Positions 25,158 through 33,669 of a stretch of 64,000 nucleotides of DNA are shown here, in pieces. The stretch spans positions 6,324,001-6,388,000 of the forward strand of contig NZ_CP109190.1 of assembly GCF_041438805.1 (NCBI RefSeq), read 5' to 3'. The notes under the pieces are model-generated. The model was not told the origin of the DNA and did not search any database. It worked only from the letters and a program-made list of their open reading frames with translations. Origin of the DNA: Streptomyces sp. NBC_01707 (GTDB taxonomy: Bacteria; Actinomycetota; Actinomycetes; Streptomycetales; Streptomycetaceae). Position numbers and translations under genes: made by a program. Within the stretch, counting starts at the first letter, position 1; each line of letters starts with the position of its first letter.

Positions 25158-26837
25158 ATGGGGAGCGCAGGCACCGTCGCGGAGCTCGTACAGCACCAAT
25201 GGGGCGACCACCGGCCCGGGTTGAGGCATGAGGACACCGTCCTCAGTCACCACCAGGTCGCCGTCGGCGCTGCCGCACGGGCTGCGCTCCTGGTGGATCT
25301 GCTGCCGGCGGGCAGCGAACCGCACCTGGGGGTGCTGCTCGACAACACTCCCGAATTCCCCCTGTGGTTGAGCGCGGCGGCCCTGGCCGGGGCCGCCGTT
25401 GCGGGCATCAACCCGACCCGGCGCGGCGCCGAACTGGCCCGCGACATCAGGCACACCGAGTGCCGGGTCCTGGTCACCGAACGCGCGCATCTGCCGTTGC
25501 TCGACGGGCTCGATCTGCCGGGCGTACGGCTGCTCGTCACCGACACCGACGCGTACGCCGAGCTGCTCGCCGGCTACGCGGGGGCCGAGCCGGGCGACGC
25601 GGTGCTCGGGGAGGTCCGGTCCGCCACCCGCATGCTGCTCTACTTCACCTCCGGGTCGACCGGTGCGCCCAAGGCCGCGGTCTGCACCCAGGGGCGGCTG
25701 GCCGCGGCCGGGCAGTCGCTGGTCGACCACTTCGGGGTCCGGCGCGACGACGTCCACTACGTCTGCATGCCGATGTTCCACGGCAACGCAGTGATCGCCG
25801 ACTGGGCACCCGCACTGGCGGGCGGCGCCGCGGTCGCCCTGCGCCGCCGCTTCTCGGCCTCAGGCTTTCTCGACGACGTACGGGCGTACGGCGCCACGTA
25901 CTTCACCTACGTCGGCCGCGCCGTGCAGTACCTGCTGGCCACCCCCGAGCGCCCCGATGACCGGGACCATCCGCTGCGGCTCGGCTTCGGCACCGAGGCG
26001 GGCGCCGTGGACGCGGCCAGGTTCCGGGAGCGGTTCGGGGTGCGGCTGGTGGAGGGGTACGGATCCTCCGAGGGCGGCGCGGCGATCCAGCGGACCCCGG
26101 ACACCCCGGCCGGCGCCATCGGGCGGGCCTCCGTGCGGGACGATCTCGCCGTGGTCGACCCGGAGACCGGTGAGGAGCGCGCCGCCGCGGTCTTCGACGA
26201 GGGCGGACGACTGGTCAACGGGGACGAAGCCATAGGTGAGTTGGTCAACCGGGGCCGTACGCCCTTCGAGGGCTACTGGCGCAACGCGGAGGCGGACGCG
26301 GCGCGGGTGCGCGGCGGCTGGTACTGGACCGGGGACCTGTTCTTCCGCGACCTCGACGGCTTCCTCTACTTCGCGGGCCGCACGGACGACCGGCTGCGCG
26401 TCGACAGCGAGAACCTGGCGGCCGCGATGATCGAGAACATCCTGGCCCGCTGGGGGGACGCGGCGGCCGTCGCGGTGTACGCGGTGCCGGACCCGGTGGC
26501 CGGAGACCAGGTGATGGCGGCGTTGGCGCTGCGTGAGGGGGCGGTGTTCGACCCGGACGCCTTCGCCGCGTTCCTGGCGGCCCAGCCGGATCTGGGGACG
26601 AAGATGGCGCCCCGCTTCGTGCGGATCGTCCCGGCGATGCCGGTCACGGCGACGAACAAGGTGCACCGGGTCGCGCTCCGCCGCGTGGGCTTCCGGAGCG
26701 CGGACCCGGTGTGGTGGAACGGGGTGGGCGGTGGTGCCTACGGCCCGTTGGGGGGCGAGGAACTGGCCGGCCTGCTCGCCGAGTACGAGGCGCACGGACG
26801 AACAGCTCTCCTGTCCCCGATCCCCCCCATGGTCTGA
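25158..26837 (+). CDS. Acyl-CoA synthetase / AMP-dependent ligase
   Basis: 559 residues. The P-loop YFTSGSTGAPKAA, GYGSSEG, WYWTGDLFFRDLDGFLYFAGR and the catalytic lysine region (VTATNKVHRVALR) define the ANL superfamily. It activates a carboxylate to acyl-AMP and then acyl-CoA; the fatty-acid CoA ligase branch is most likely. There is no clear ribosome site ahead of the ATG at 25158, and it may be leaderless. It lies 26 bases after the AA10 stop but shares no obvious function with it. Confidence 0.88.
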   Translation: MGSAGTVAELVQHQWGDHRPGLRHEDTVLSHHQVAVGAAARAALLVDLLPAGSEPHLGVLLDNTPEFPLWLSAAALAGAAVAGINPTRRGAELARDIRHTECRVLVTERAHLPLLDGLDLPGVRLLVTDTDAYAELLAGYAGAEPGDAVLGEVRSATRMLLYFTSGSTGAPKAAVCTQGRLAAAGQSLVDHFGVRRDDVHYVCMPMFHGNAVIADWAPALAGGAAVALRRRFSASGFLDDVRAYGATYFTYVGRAVQYLLATPERPDDRDHPLRLGFGTEAGAVDAARFRERFGVRLVEGYGSSEGGAAIQRTPDTPAGAIGRASVRDDLAVVDPETGEERAAAVFDEGGRLVNGDEAIGELVNRGRTPFEGYWRNAEADAARVRGGWYWTGDLFFRDLDGFLYFAGRTDDRLRVDSENLAAAMIENILARWGDAAAVAVYAVPDPVAGDQVMAALALREGAVFDPDAFAAFLAAQPDLGTKMAPRFVRIVPAMPVTATNKVHRVALRRVGFRSADPVWWNGVGGGAYGPLGGEELAGLLAEYEAHGRTALLSPIPPMV

Positions 26838-26875
26838 AGGGCAGGCAGAGGACCCTCCACGGGCTCGGAACTCAG

Positions 26876-26887
26876 GCCCGTCCGGCG
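26876..26887. repeat. REP-like 12-mer GCCCGTCCGGCG
   Basis: This 12-mer, or its complement CGCCGGACGGGC, also occurs at 40140, 51500, 59165 and 59188, each time just after a gene end. See findings. Confidence 0.5.
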
Positions 26888-26920
26888 GACGAGGACGGAC
26901 GGGGCGACGTCGGCGGCCCG

Positions 26921-28432
26921 TCAGTGCGTCGGGGCCAGCTGCTTCACGGCCCCACTTCCGCGCCGCAGAAGTGCCACGGCGAGCACCGCTCCCGCCAGCA
27001 GAATCAACGATCCCGCCACCGACGCGTACTGCATGCTGTGCACGAATGCCTCCCGGCCGGCCGAGATCAGCGACGCGTCCCCCGTGGCCAGTGCCCCCGG
27101 CAGCGTCTTGCGCGCGGCCTCGGGTGCGGAGTCCGGCAGGTCCGCCGCGTACACCGCGGTGGCGACCGCGCCCAGCAGCGCCATGCCCATCGCGCCGCCG
27201 AACTCCTGACCGGTCTCCAGCAGTGACGCGGCCGAACCGGCCTTCTCCGGCGGGGCGGTCGCCAGCGCCAGGTCCGAGACGAGTGCCATGACGGTGACGA
27301 TGCCCGAGCTCATCACGGCCGAGCCGATGAGCAGCAGCCACAGCGAGTCCGTGTCGGACAGGGCCAGCAGGGCGAACCCGGCGGCGGCGATGACGAATCC
27401 GGCGGAGATGACGTATGAACGGTCGACCCGCTGGGCGATGGCCGTGGCCGTCGGCGCCGCGGCCCCCACCGCCAGTGATGGGGCCAGGCTCCACAGGGCG
27501 GCCTCCATCGTGGACATGCCGAGCACCGACTGGAGGTACTGGGTGGTGAAGAAGGCGGAACCCATCATCGCGAACGCGGCGAGGGAGTTCAGGCCGATTC
27601 CGGCGGCGAAGCCCTTCCCGCGGAACAGCTCCCGGCTGATCATCGCGTCGTCACGGACGCGCTGACGGCGGACGAAGAACCAGCTGACGAGGAGGCCGAT
27701 GGCGATGATCAGGGCGTTGCGCGCGTCGAGACCATGGGCCGCGCTCTCCTTGACGCCGTAGACGACGGGGAGCACGGCGCCCATCGAAAGCGGCACGCTC
27801 CACAGGTCGAACCGCCCCGGATTCGGGTCCTTGAACTCCGGGACCAGCATCGGCACCAGAACCAGCAGCAGCACCATCGCCGGCACATTGATCAGGAAGA
27901 CCGAGCCCCACCAGAAGTGCTGCAGCATGACCCCGCTGAGCACCGAGCCGAGTGCGATCCCGCCCGCCATGGCGCCGGACCAGATGCCGACCGCGGTGCT
28001 GCGCTGCCGCTCGTTGCGGAACATGTTCCGTACGAGTCCCATCGTCGACGGCATCAGCGTCGCTCCGCCGATCCCGAGCAGCGCACGTGCCGCGATCAGC
28101 ATCTCGGGGCTGGTGGCGTATGCCGCGCCGACGGACGCGGTGCCGAAGGCGGCCGCCCCGAGGAGCAGCAGCTTGCGGCGGCCGATCCGGTCGCCGAGCG
28201 AGCCCATCGTGATGAGCAGGCCGGACAGGGCGAAGCCGTACACATCGAAGATCCAGAGCTGCTGGGTGGCGCTGGGGGCGAGGTCCCGGTCGATGGACGG
28301 GATCGCGAAGAAGAGGACGGAGACGTCCATCGAGACAAGGAGGAGGGGGAGCAGGAGGACCACGAAGGCGGTCCATTCCTTGCGGCCGGCGAGGTCACTG
28401 CGATCAGTGGTGGTGCTCGTCGCGTTCGTCAT
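26921..28432 (-). CDS. MFS drug-efflux transporter, DHA2 (EmrB/QacA) type
   Basis: 503 residues with about 14 membrane helices. Motif A (GSLGDRIGRRKLLL), motif C-like GSVLSGVMLQHFWWGSVFLINVPAM and the long helix count place it in the DHA2 proton antiporters that export drugs and antibiotics. It starts at ATG 28432, only 8 bases from a good -10 box, so its mRNA is probably leaderless. No TetR or MarR gene is adjacent, although its promoter carries an operator-like inverted repeat. Confidence 0.92.
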   Translation of the reverse strand: MTNATSTTTDRSDLAGRKEWTAFVVLLLPLLLVSMDVSVLFFAIPSIDRDLAPSATQQLWIFDVYGFALSGLLITMGSLGDRIGRRKLLLLGAAAFGTASVGAAYATSPEMLIAARALLGIGGATLMPSTMGLVRNMFRNERQRSTAVGIWSGAMAGGIALGSVLSGVMLQHFWWGSVFLINVPAMVLLLVLVPMLVPEFKDPNPGRFDLWSVPLSMGAVLPVVYGVKESAAHGLDARNALIIAIGLLVSWFFVRRQRVRDDAMISRELFRGKGFAAGIGLNSLAAFAMMGSAFFTTQYLQSVLGMSTMEAALWSLAPSLAVGAAAPTATAIAQRVDRSYVISAGFVIAAAGFALLALSDTDSLWLLLIGSAVMSSGIVTVMALVSDLALATAPPEKAGSAASLLETGQEFGGAMGMALLGAVATAVYAADLPDSAPEAARKTLPGALATGDASLISAGREAFVHSMQYASVAGSLILLAGAVLAVALLRRGSGAVKQLAPTH

Positions 28433-28439
28433 GCCAGGA

Positions 28440-28491
28440 AATATACGAGCGTTTAAAACAAGTGTCTAGTACGTCTGTGTAACACACTTGT
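28440..28491 (-). promoter_or_regulatory. Promoter and overlapping inverted repeat of the DHA2 pump
   Basis: On the minus strand TAGACA (28463-28468) and TATATT (28440-28445) are a -35/-10 pair with 17-bp spacing. An inverted repeat ACAAGTGT (28458-28465) and ACACTTGT (28484-28491), spaced 18 bp, covers the -35 box, as expected for a repressor site. Confidence 0.6.
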
Positions 28492-28512
28492 ATGGAACGA
28501 TGGGCAGCAAAA

Positions 28513-28560
28513 AACGCAGTGGGCGGTCTACGTACATCTACGTAGACCGCCCACTGCGTT
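28513..28560 (-). terminator. Strong terminator of tRNA-Lys copy 2
   Basis: A perfect 22-bp inverted repeat (28513-28534 with 28539-28560) with a 4-base loop, followed on the minus strand by a run of six T. It also contains the start AACGCAGTGGGCGG and is the strongest intrinsic terminator in the window. Confidence 0.92.
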
Positions 28561-28565
28561 GTCTG

Positions 28566-28639
28566 TGCGCCGCCAGGGACTCGAACCCCGGACCCGCTGA
28601 TTAAGAGTCAGCTGCTCTAACCAACTGAGCTAGCGGCGC
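28566..28639 (-). tRNA. tRNA-Lys (CTT), copy 2
   Basis: Identical in sequence to the copy at 20577-20650, with the same CTT anticodon loop and no encoded CCA. The nine bases upstream of the 5' end (GTCAGCAGG on the coding strand) are also shared by all three copies. Confidence 0.96.
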
Positions 28640-28733
28640 CTGCTGACTCGAAAATAATACCTGGTCCCGAGAGGTGCTGATGACACGCGCCCACGAGGGG
28701 CCCGCGGGGACATCCGGCCTGATCGGACGGCCC

Positions 28734-29903
28734 CTAACGGCCGGGGAGCGACACGCGGGCGGTGAGCCCGCCGCCGCGGTTCGGGGTCAGGGTCAGGTCG
28801 CCGTGGTGGGCGCGGACGACACCGGCGACGATGGCCAGGCCGAGGCCGTGCCCGCGGCGCGCGGGGTCCTTCTCGGCCAGACGTCCGCTGCCGCGCAGGA
28901 ACGGTTCGGTGAGGTGGTCGACCGTGTCGGGCAGGAGGGGCCCGGTGTTGGTGACGGTCAGGACGGCGCGGCCCGGGTGCGCCGGATCGGGCTCGGTGGT
29001 CAGCGAGAGCGATCCGCCGGTGGGCAGATTGTGCCGCAGGGCGTTGTGGAGCAGGTTCAGGGTGAGCTGGCGGAGCAACACACCGTCGCCGGTGGCCGGA
29101 GCCGGGCGGATGTCGGTGGAGAGGGTGATGCCCCGTGTCCCGGCTTCCTCACGGACGAGATCGAGGGCCTCTCGGGCGGTGTCGGCGAGATCGAGCGGCT
29201 GTGTGGCGGGCGAGGTGTGGTCGAGGGCGGAGAGTTGCAGCAGGGCGTCGGTGACCTCGATGCCGCGCTGGTTGGTCTCGCGCAGCCGGGCCACGAGCCG
29301 GGGGTAGTCCTGGCCGTCGGGGTCGGCGGTGGCGACGTCGAGCATGGTGCGGTTGATGGCGAGCGGGGTGCGAAGTTCGTGCGAGGCGTTGGCGGCGAAC
29401 CGCTGCTGGGCGTCGAAGGACCGCTGCAGGCGGGCGAGCATGGTGTCGAAGGTGTCGGAGAGATCGGTGAACTCGTCGCGCGGACCGGTGAGCCCGATGC
29501 GATGGTCCAGGGAGCCGTCGGCCGCCCGCTTGGCAGCTCGGGTGATGTCCTGCAGGGGCCGCAGGACACGGCCCGCGATGAACCAGCCGCCGCCGACCCC
29601 GACGAGCGCCAGCAGGAGCAGCGTCAGGCCGGAGGCTTTGAGCAGGGTCTGAAGGATCTCCTGCCGGGAAGGGGCGCCGCTCTCGTCCCGCGGGTTCGCG
29701 GCGGTCAAAGGGTAGTTGGGCACGAACCGCATGGCCAGGTAGATGACGGCCAGGGTGAACGCGCCCGCGACGACCACGAACAGGGCGTAGGTGAGGGTGA
29801 GCTTCATCCGGGCGGTCAGCCGGCGCGGCCGAAGGGGGCGCGCCGGATCGTCCGCCGCCGGTGCCGCGGCGGTGGCCCGGTGGGGTGCTGATCGCCGGTT
29901 CAC
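28734..29903 (-). CDS. Sensor histidine kinase, VanS-like
   Basis: 389 residues from the GTG at 29903, which overlaps the regulator's stop. Two membrane helices (about 35-58 and 90-115) flank a short extracytoplasmic loop of about 35 residues. HAMP (GRVLRPLQDITRAAKRAADG), HisKA (ASHELRTPLA) and HATPase with NLLHNALRH and GHGLGLAIV follow. The short sensor loop resembles VanS-type kinases that sense cell-wall antibiotics inside or at the membrane. It pairs with the regulator at 29900-30577, and the divergent genes are VanY-like and VanJ-like. Confidence 0.85.
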   Translation of the reverse strand: MNRRSAPHRATAAAPAADDPARPLRPRRLTARMKLTLTYALFVVVAGAFTLAVIYLAMRFVPNYPLTAANPRDESGAPSRQEILQTLLKASGLTLLLLALVGVGGGWFIAGRVLRPLQDITRAAKRAADGSLDHRIGLTGPRDEFTDLSDTFDTMLARLQRSFDAQQRFAANASHELRTPLAINRTMLDVATADPDGQDYPRLVARLRETNQRGIEVTDALLQLSALDHTSPATQPLDLADTAREALDLVREEAGTRGITLSTDIRPAPATGDGVLLRQLTLNLLHNALRHNLPTGGSLSLTTEPDPAHPGRAVLTVTNTGPLLPDTVDHLTEPFLRGSGRLAEKDPARRGHGLGLAIVAGVVRAHHGDLTLTPNRGGGLTARVSLPGR

Positions 29904-30577
29904 CGTCCGTGCTCCGCCGGTTCGGCGAGCCGGTATCCGACGCCGGGCACGGTGAGGATGGACCACGGTTCGCCCAGCCGTTTGCGGAGGGTGGACATGG
30001 TGATGCGGACCGCGTTGGTGAACGGGTCTGCGTTCTCGTCCCAGGCCCGCTCCAGCAGCGTCTCAGCGCTGACGACCCCGCCCCGCGCCGTCATGAGGAC
30101 TTCCAGGACGGCGAACTGCTTCCTGGTGAGCGCGACGTACTTCCCGTCCCGGAAGACTTCGCGCCGGAACGGGTCCAGCCGGATTCCGGCGTACTCGATG
30201 ACCGGGGGTGTGCTGTCCTTGGGCCGGCGGGCCAGTGAGCGGAGCCGTACGACCAGCTCTTTCAGGTCGAAAGGCTTGGTCAGGTAGTCGTCGGCGCCGA
30301 TCTCGAACCCGGTGACCTTCTCGTCGAGGAGGCCCGCCGCCGTCAGCATGAGCACGCGGCAGCCGAGGCGCCGCTGCACGATGGTCCGGCACACGTCGTC
30401 GCCGTGCGTGCCGGGGATGTCGCGGTCGAGCACGACGACGTCGTACTCGTTCACGTCGAGGCGCTCCAAGGCGGTGTCGCCGTCCCCGGCGATGTCGGAG
30501 GCGATCGCTTCGAGCCTCAGACCCGCCTGCACCGCCTCGGCGAGATACAGCTCGTCCTCGACAATCAGCACCCGCAT
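29900..30577 (-). CDS. OmpR-family response regulator, VanR-like
   Basis: 225 residues. Receiver domain with VEDE, phosphorylation site D51 in VVLDRDIPG, the switch lysine in LTKPFD, and a winged-helix DNA-binding domain (LTRKQFAVLEVLM, GVGYRLAEP). Asp-Arg-Asp at the phosphorylation loop is unusual but seen in VanR relatives. The ATG at 30577 was chosen because MRVLIVEDE is the family start. It probably controls the divergent peptidase gene through the 293-bp region between them. Confidence 0.9.
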   Translation of the reverse strand: MRVLIVEDELYLAEAVQAGLRLEAIASDIAGDGDTALERLDVNEYDVVVLDRDIPGTHGDDVCRTIVQRRLGCRVLMLTAAGLLDEKVTGFEIGADDYLTKPFDLKELVVRLRSLARRPKDSTPPVIEYAGIRLDPFRREVFRDGKYVALTRKQFAVLEVLMTARGGVVSAETLLERAWDENADPFTNAVRITMSTLRKRLGEPWSILTVPGVGYRLAEPAEHGR

Positions 30578-30870
30578 GCGGCCTCTCCCGCTCTGTGTCA
30601 AACCGGACGATATCCGGCTTCCGTTCAGCCTACGGCCCGCGCAGGGAACAGTGGCGAAGAGCGATTTCCGCACTGCGGAGCGCTCCTGCCGGTATTCCCG
30701 CCGCGAGCCGGACCGGCCGCCGGTCCTGTACCCGGCCATCTCCATTGGAGCGGTCCGCGCCTATCGAAAACGTATCGGGAAATCGAGACGGCCCGACAAC
30801 ACGTCCCGCCCTTGACTCAAGGCATCCCGAGCGGCACCTGCCGCTGCGTCCGAGAAGCCTGGAGGCCACG

Positions 30871-31512
30871 ATGAACGAGGACCACGTGGCGAACCGCCCG
30901 ACGGCGGCGCGCCGATTCCCCGGCCGGATGACGGCAGGAATCGGCGCATTCCTGGTTCTGACGCTGTCGGCGACATGGGTCGTGACGACCCGGAGCGAAC
31001 CGGCCGCACCGGCAACCGCACCGGCAGAGCATTCGCCGGACAGCGGTGGAGCGCCCGCGGAGGTCCCTCCCGAGGCCGCCGACGACGGTGAACTGCCGGA
31101 CGACCGTGAAATCACCCCCTTCGACACCCGGCACGCGGCCGTCACCCGTCTGGACAAGCGTCTGCTGAAGGCCGTGCAGGCAGCTGCCCGGGACGCCCGA
31201 GGAGACGGCATCGAATTCGTGGTCACGTCGGGCTGGCGCAGCAAGGAGCACCAGCAGCGCCTGCTGGAGGAGGGAATCGAGAAGTACGGGAGCCTGGAAA
31301 AGGCGCGGGAGTTCGTGAACACCCCGGAGAAGTCGACCCACGTGTCCGGGAAAGCGGTGGACATCGGCCCCACCGACGCCGACGACTGGCTCATCCGGCA
31401 CGGCTCCGGCTATGGCCTGTGCCAGGTCTACGCCAACGAGATGTGGCACTTCGAGTTGCTGGCCGGCCCCGGCGGCACCTGCCCCGCCCCGCTGAACAAT
31501 GCCGCCGGCTGA
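30871..31512 (+). CDS. M15 D-Ala-D-Ala carboxypeptidase, VanY-like
   Basis: 213 residues. A single membrane anchor (MTAGIGAFLVLTLSATWVV) puts the enzyme outside. M15B motifs: TSGWRSKEHQQRLL, STHVSGKAVDIG (zinc ligands H157 and D164) and EMWHFEL (catalytic base region and ligand H193). It removes terminal D-Ala from peptidoglycan precursors. GGAGG at 30861-30865 is a good ribosome site. It is divergent from the VanRS-like pair and followed by a VanJ-like gene. Confidence 0.88.
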   Translation: MNEDHVANRPTAARRFPGRMTAGIGAFLVLTLSATWVVTTRSEPAAPATAPAEHSPDSGGAPAEVPPEAADDGELPDDREITPFDTRHAAVTRLDKRLLKAVQAAARDARGDGIEFVVTSGWRSKEHQQRLLEEGIEKYGSLEKAREFVNTPEKSTHVSGKAVDIGPTDADDWLIRHGSGYGLCQVYANEMWHFELLAGPGGTCPAPLNNAAG

Positions 31513-31590
31513 CGGTTACCCGTCGCCTCGCCCCGAGCCGGCACCGCCGAGCCGGTCCGGACCCACCCCCCTTTGTCTGAAGGACACGAC

Positions 31591-32694
31591 GTGCCCGACC
31601 TGCACGAGGACCCCTACCCGGATGTGTACATCGGTGGCGGGTTCTTCGACCCCACCCAGATTCCGTCCACCGACGCCGAGCGCGCACAGTCGGCCGTTCC
31701 CGAGGCGGCACCCGTGCCGGACGAACAAGCCGGCGACCGGCCGGACCACATGTCCGATCGGCACACCCGCGGCCAGGGGTGGCGCAAGGGCCGGCTTCCG
31801 ACCGCCCTGGCGGTCATGACGGGGACCGTGCTGGTCGGCCACTCGCTGGTGCCCAACTCGGTCGGCAATCCGGGCAGTCTGCTCGAAACTCTGCTGCCCT
31901 GGACAGGTCTGGCCGTGCCTGTACTGCTGTCGGCCGCCTTGCTCCGCAGGTCGGTGCCGGCCGGCGTAGCCGCGCTCCTGGTCGCTGCCGTGTGGGCTGC
32001 GATGTTCGGGCAGTTGTTTCTCGGCGGGCAGCCGGATGTCGAGCCGGACCTGACGGTCGTCACGCACAACGTCGGTGCCGCCAACCCGGACCCTGCCGGG
32101 ACCGCCCGGACGCTGCTTGCCGCCGACCCCGACCTGGTGGCTCTGGAGGAGGTCACCGATGACGCGATGCCCGCCTACCAGAAGGTGCTGGGCCGCCGGC
32201 TCACGCACTCGGTCCACATCGGCACCGTCGCCCTGTGGAGCCGCTACCCGATCACGGATTCGGAGCGCGTCACCATCGACCCCGGCTGGAGCCGCTCCCT
32301 ACGCGCCCGGGTCCAGGGGCCGGGCGGACCGCTCGCCGTCTACGTGGTGCACCTGCCCTCCGTCCGGGTCGGCGTCTCCGGCTTCACCATCGCACGGCGC
32401 GACCAGGTCCTGACCGCGCTCGATCACGCGGTCGACCAGGAACGGCAGAAGAAGATCCTCCTGATGGGAGATCTCAACGGCGCCACCACCGACCGGGGCC
32501 TCGCCTCCCTGAACTCCCGGCTGGCATCTGTCCAGGACGAGGTGGGGGCCGGCTTCGGCTTCAGCTGGCCCGCAGCGTTCCCGGTCGCCCGTATCGACCA
32601 CATCCTCACCCGGGGCGTCACCCCCACCGACGCCTGGACCCTCCCCGCGACCAGCAGCGACCACCGGCCCGTCGGCGCCAGACTGAAGGCGTAG
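31591..32694 (+). CDS. Endonuclease/exonuclease/phosphatase-fold membrane protein, VanJ-like
   Basis: 367 residues. Three N-terminal membrane helices (about 70-145) carry an extracytoplasmic EEP domain with THNVGAANPD, LEEVTDD, LLMGDLNGA, RIDHIL and SSDHRPV, so the catalytic set is complete. This layout matches VanJ/StaP, which give teicoplanin resistance in Streptomyces, probably by acting on lipid-linked wall intermediates. GTG 31591 follows GAAGGA. It lies 78 bases after the VanY-like gene and probably in one transcript. Confidence 0.82.
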   Translation: MPDLHEDPYPDVYIGGGFFDPTQIPSTDAERAQSAVPEAAPVPDEQAGDRPDHMSDRHTRGQGWRKGRLPTALAVMTGTVLVGHSLVPNSVGNPGSLLETLLPWTGLAVPVLLSAALLRRSVPAGVAALLVAAVWAAMFGQLFLGGQPDVEPDLTVVTHNVGAANPDPAGTARTLLAADPDLVALEEVTDDAMPAYQKVLGRRLTHSVHIGTVALWSRYPITDSERVTIDPGWSRSLRARVQGPGGPLAVYVVHLPSVRVGVSGFTIARRDQVLTALDHAVDQERQKKILLMGDLNGATTDRGLASLNSRLASVQDEVGAGFGFSWPAAFPVARIDHILTRGVTPTDAWTLPATSSDHRPVGARLKA

Positions 32695-32725
32695 CAGACC
32701 GCCCAGGAACTGTCGGAACTCGTGC

Positions 32726-33484
32726 TCAGAGCGCCAGTGACAACAGGACCGGTGCGGCCCGCCGGTTCAGTGTGTCCGCCGCCGAGCGCAGCCGGTGTGC
32801 GTCCTCGACCGGAAGCGAGAGCGCCAGGCAGCCGGCCGAGGAGCCCGCCGTCAGCGGGACGGCCGCGCAGACCGTTCCCACCGCGTACTCCTGGAGGTCG
32901 AGCACCGGGACCGTCGCCGGCTGGCTGTCCAGCTTGGAGAACAGGACCTTCTCGTTGGTGATGGTCCGCGAGGTGAGCCGGGCGATCTTGTGGCGCGAGA
33001 TGTGGTCGCGCCGGCCGTTCTGGTCGAGCTGGGTCAGCAGGCACTTGCCGATCGCGCTGGCGTGCGCGGCGGACCGGAAGTCGACCCACTCGTTGACCGC
33101 GGGGGTGCGTGGACCGTCGGCGTACTGGGTGACCCGGATCTCGCCGTCGACGTACCGGCTGATGTACACGGCGGCGCCGACCGAGTCGCGCAGCTGGTCC
33201 AGGGTCTGCTGAAGCTTGGTCTCCAGGGCCTGCCTGCGGCTGGCGCCGGAGCCGAGCAGCAGGAGCGAGGCGCCGATGACATAGGCGCCGTCGGTGACCT
33301 GCTCGACATAGCCCTCGCGGCGCAGCATCAGCAGCAGCGGGGCGAGATGCCCGGCCGGCAGCCCCGTCTCGCGGGAGATCTGGGCGTCCAGAACGCCGTT
33401 GCCGTGCTTGGAGACCGTTTCGAGAACGCGAAGGGCGTACTGCACCGAGTGGAACGGTGCGGTCGGTTCGGGCTTCAACGCCAC
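32726..33484 (-). CDS. IclR-family transcriptional regulator
   Basis: 252 residues. An N-terminal winged helix (ALRVLETVSKHGNGVLDAQI, then SRETGLPAGHLAPLLLMLRREGYVEQ) and an IclR effector domain with AAHASAIGKCLLTQL. GTG 33484 is 11 bases from a tandem 19-bp repeat that may be its own operator. It stands between the VanJ-like gene and the ehu transporter, and the latter is the more likely target by position (the same orientation and unidentified regulator otherwise). Confidence 0.86.
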   Translation of the reverse strand: MALKPEPTAPFHSVQYALRVLETVSKHGNGVLDAQISRETGLPAGHLAPLLLMLRREGYVEQVTDGAYVIGASLLLLGSGASRRQALETKLQQTLDQLRDSVGAAVYISRYVDGEIRVTQYADGPRTPAVNEWVDFRSAAHASAIGKCLLTQLDQNGRRDHISRHKIARLTSRTITNEKVLFSKLDSQPATVPVLDLQEYAVGTVCAAVPLTAGSSAGCLALSLPVEDAHRLRSAADTLNRRAAPVLLSLAL

Positions 33485-33495
33485 GGTTTCCCCCT

Positions 33496-33533
33496 ACCAG
33501 GTTGTGACCGCAAGACCAGGTTGTAACCGCAAG
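33496..33533. repeat. Tandem 19-bp direct repeat upstream of the IclR gene
   Basis: ACCAGGTTGTGACCGCAAG and ACCAGGTTGTAACCGCAAG are adjacent copies with a single difference. They lie immediately before the IclR start codon and are a candidate binding site for it. Confidence 0.75.
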
Positions 33534-33669
33534 CTTCCGCACCACGATAGCCGCCAAATGGCGTTTGAGGGGGGTCCGTTGACGACTTGACGAGACGCCC
33601 TGGCGCTGTCAGCTGGGCTGCACCCGTCTGGCATATGCCAAAGTCATTAGCGGCCGAGGGAGGGCGAGG

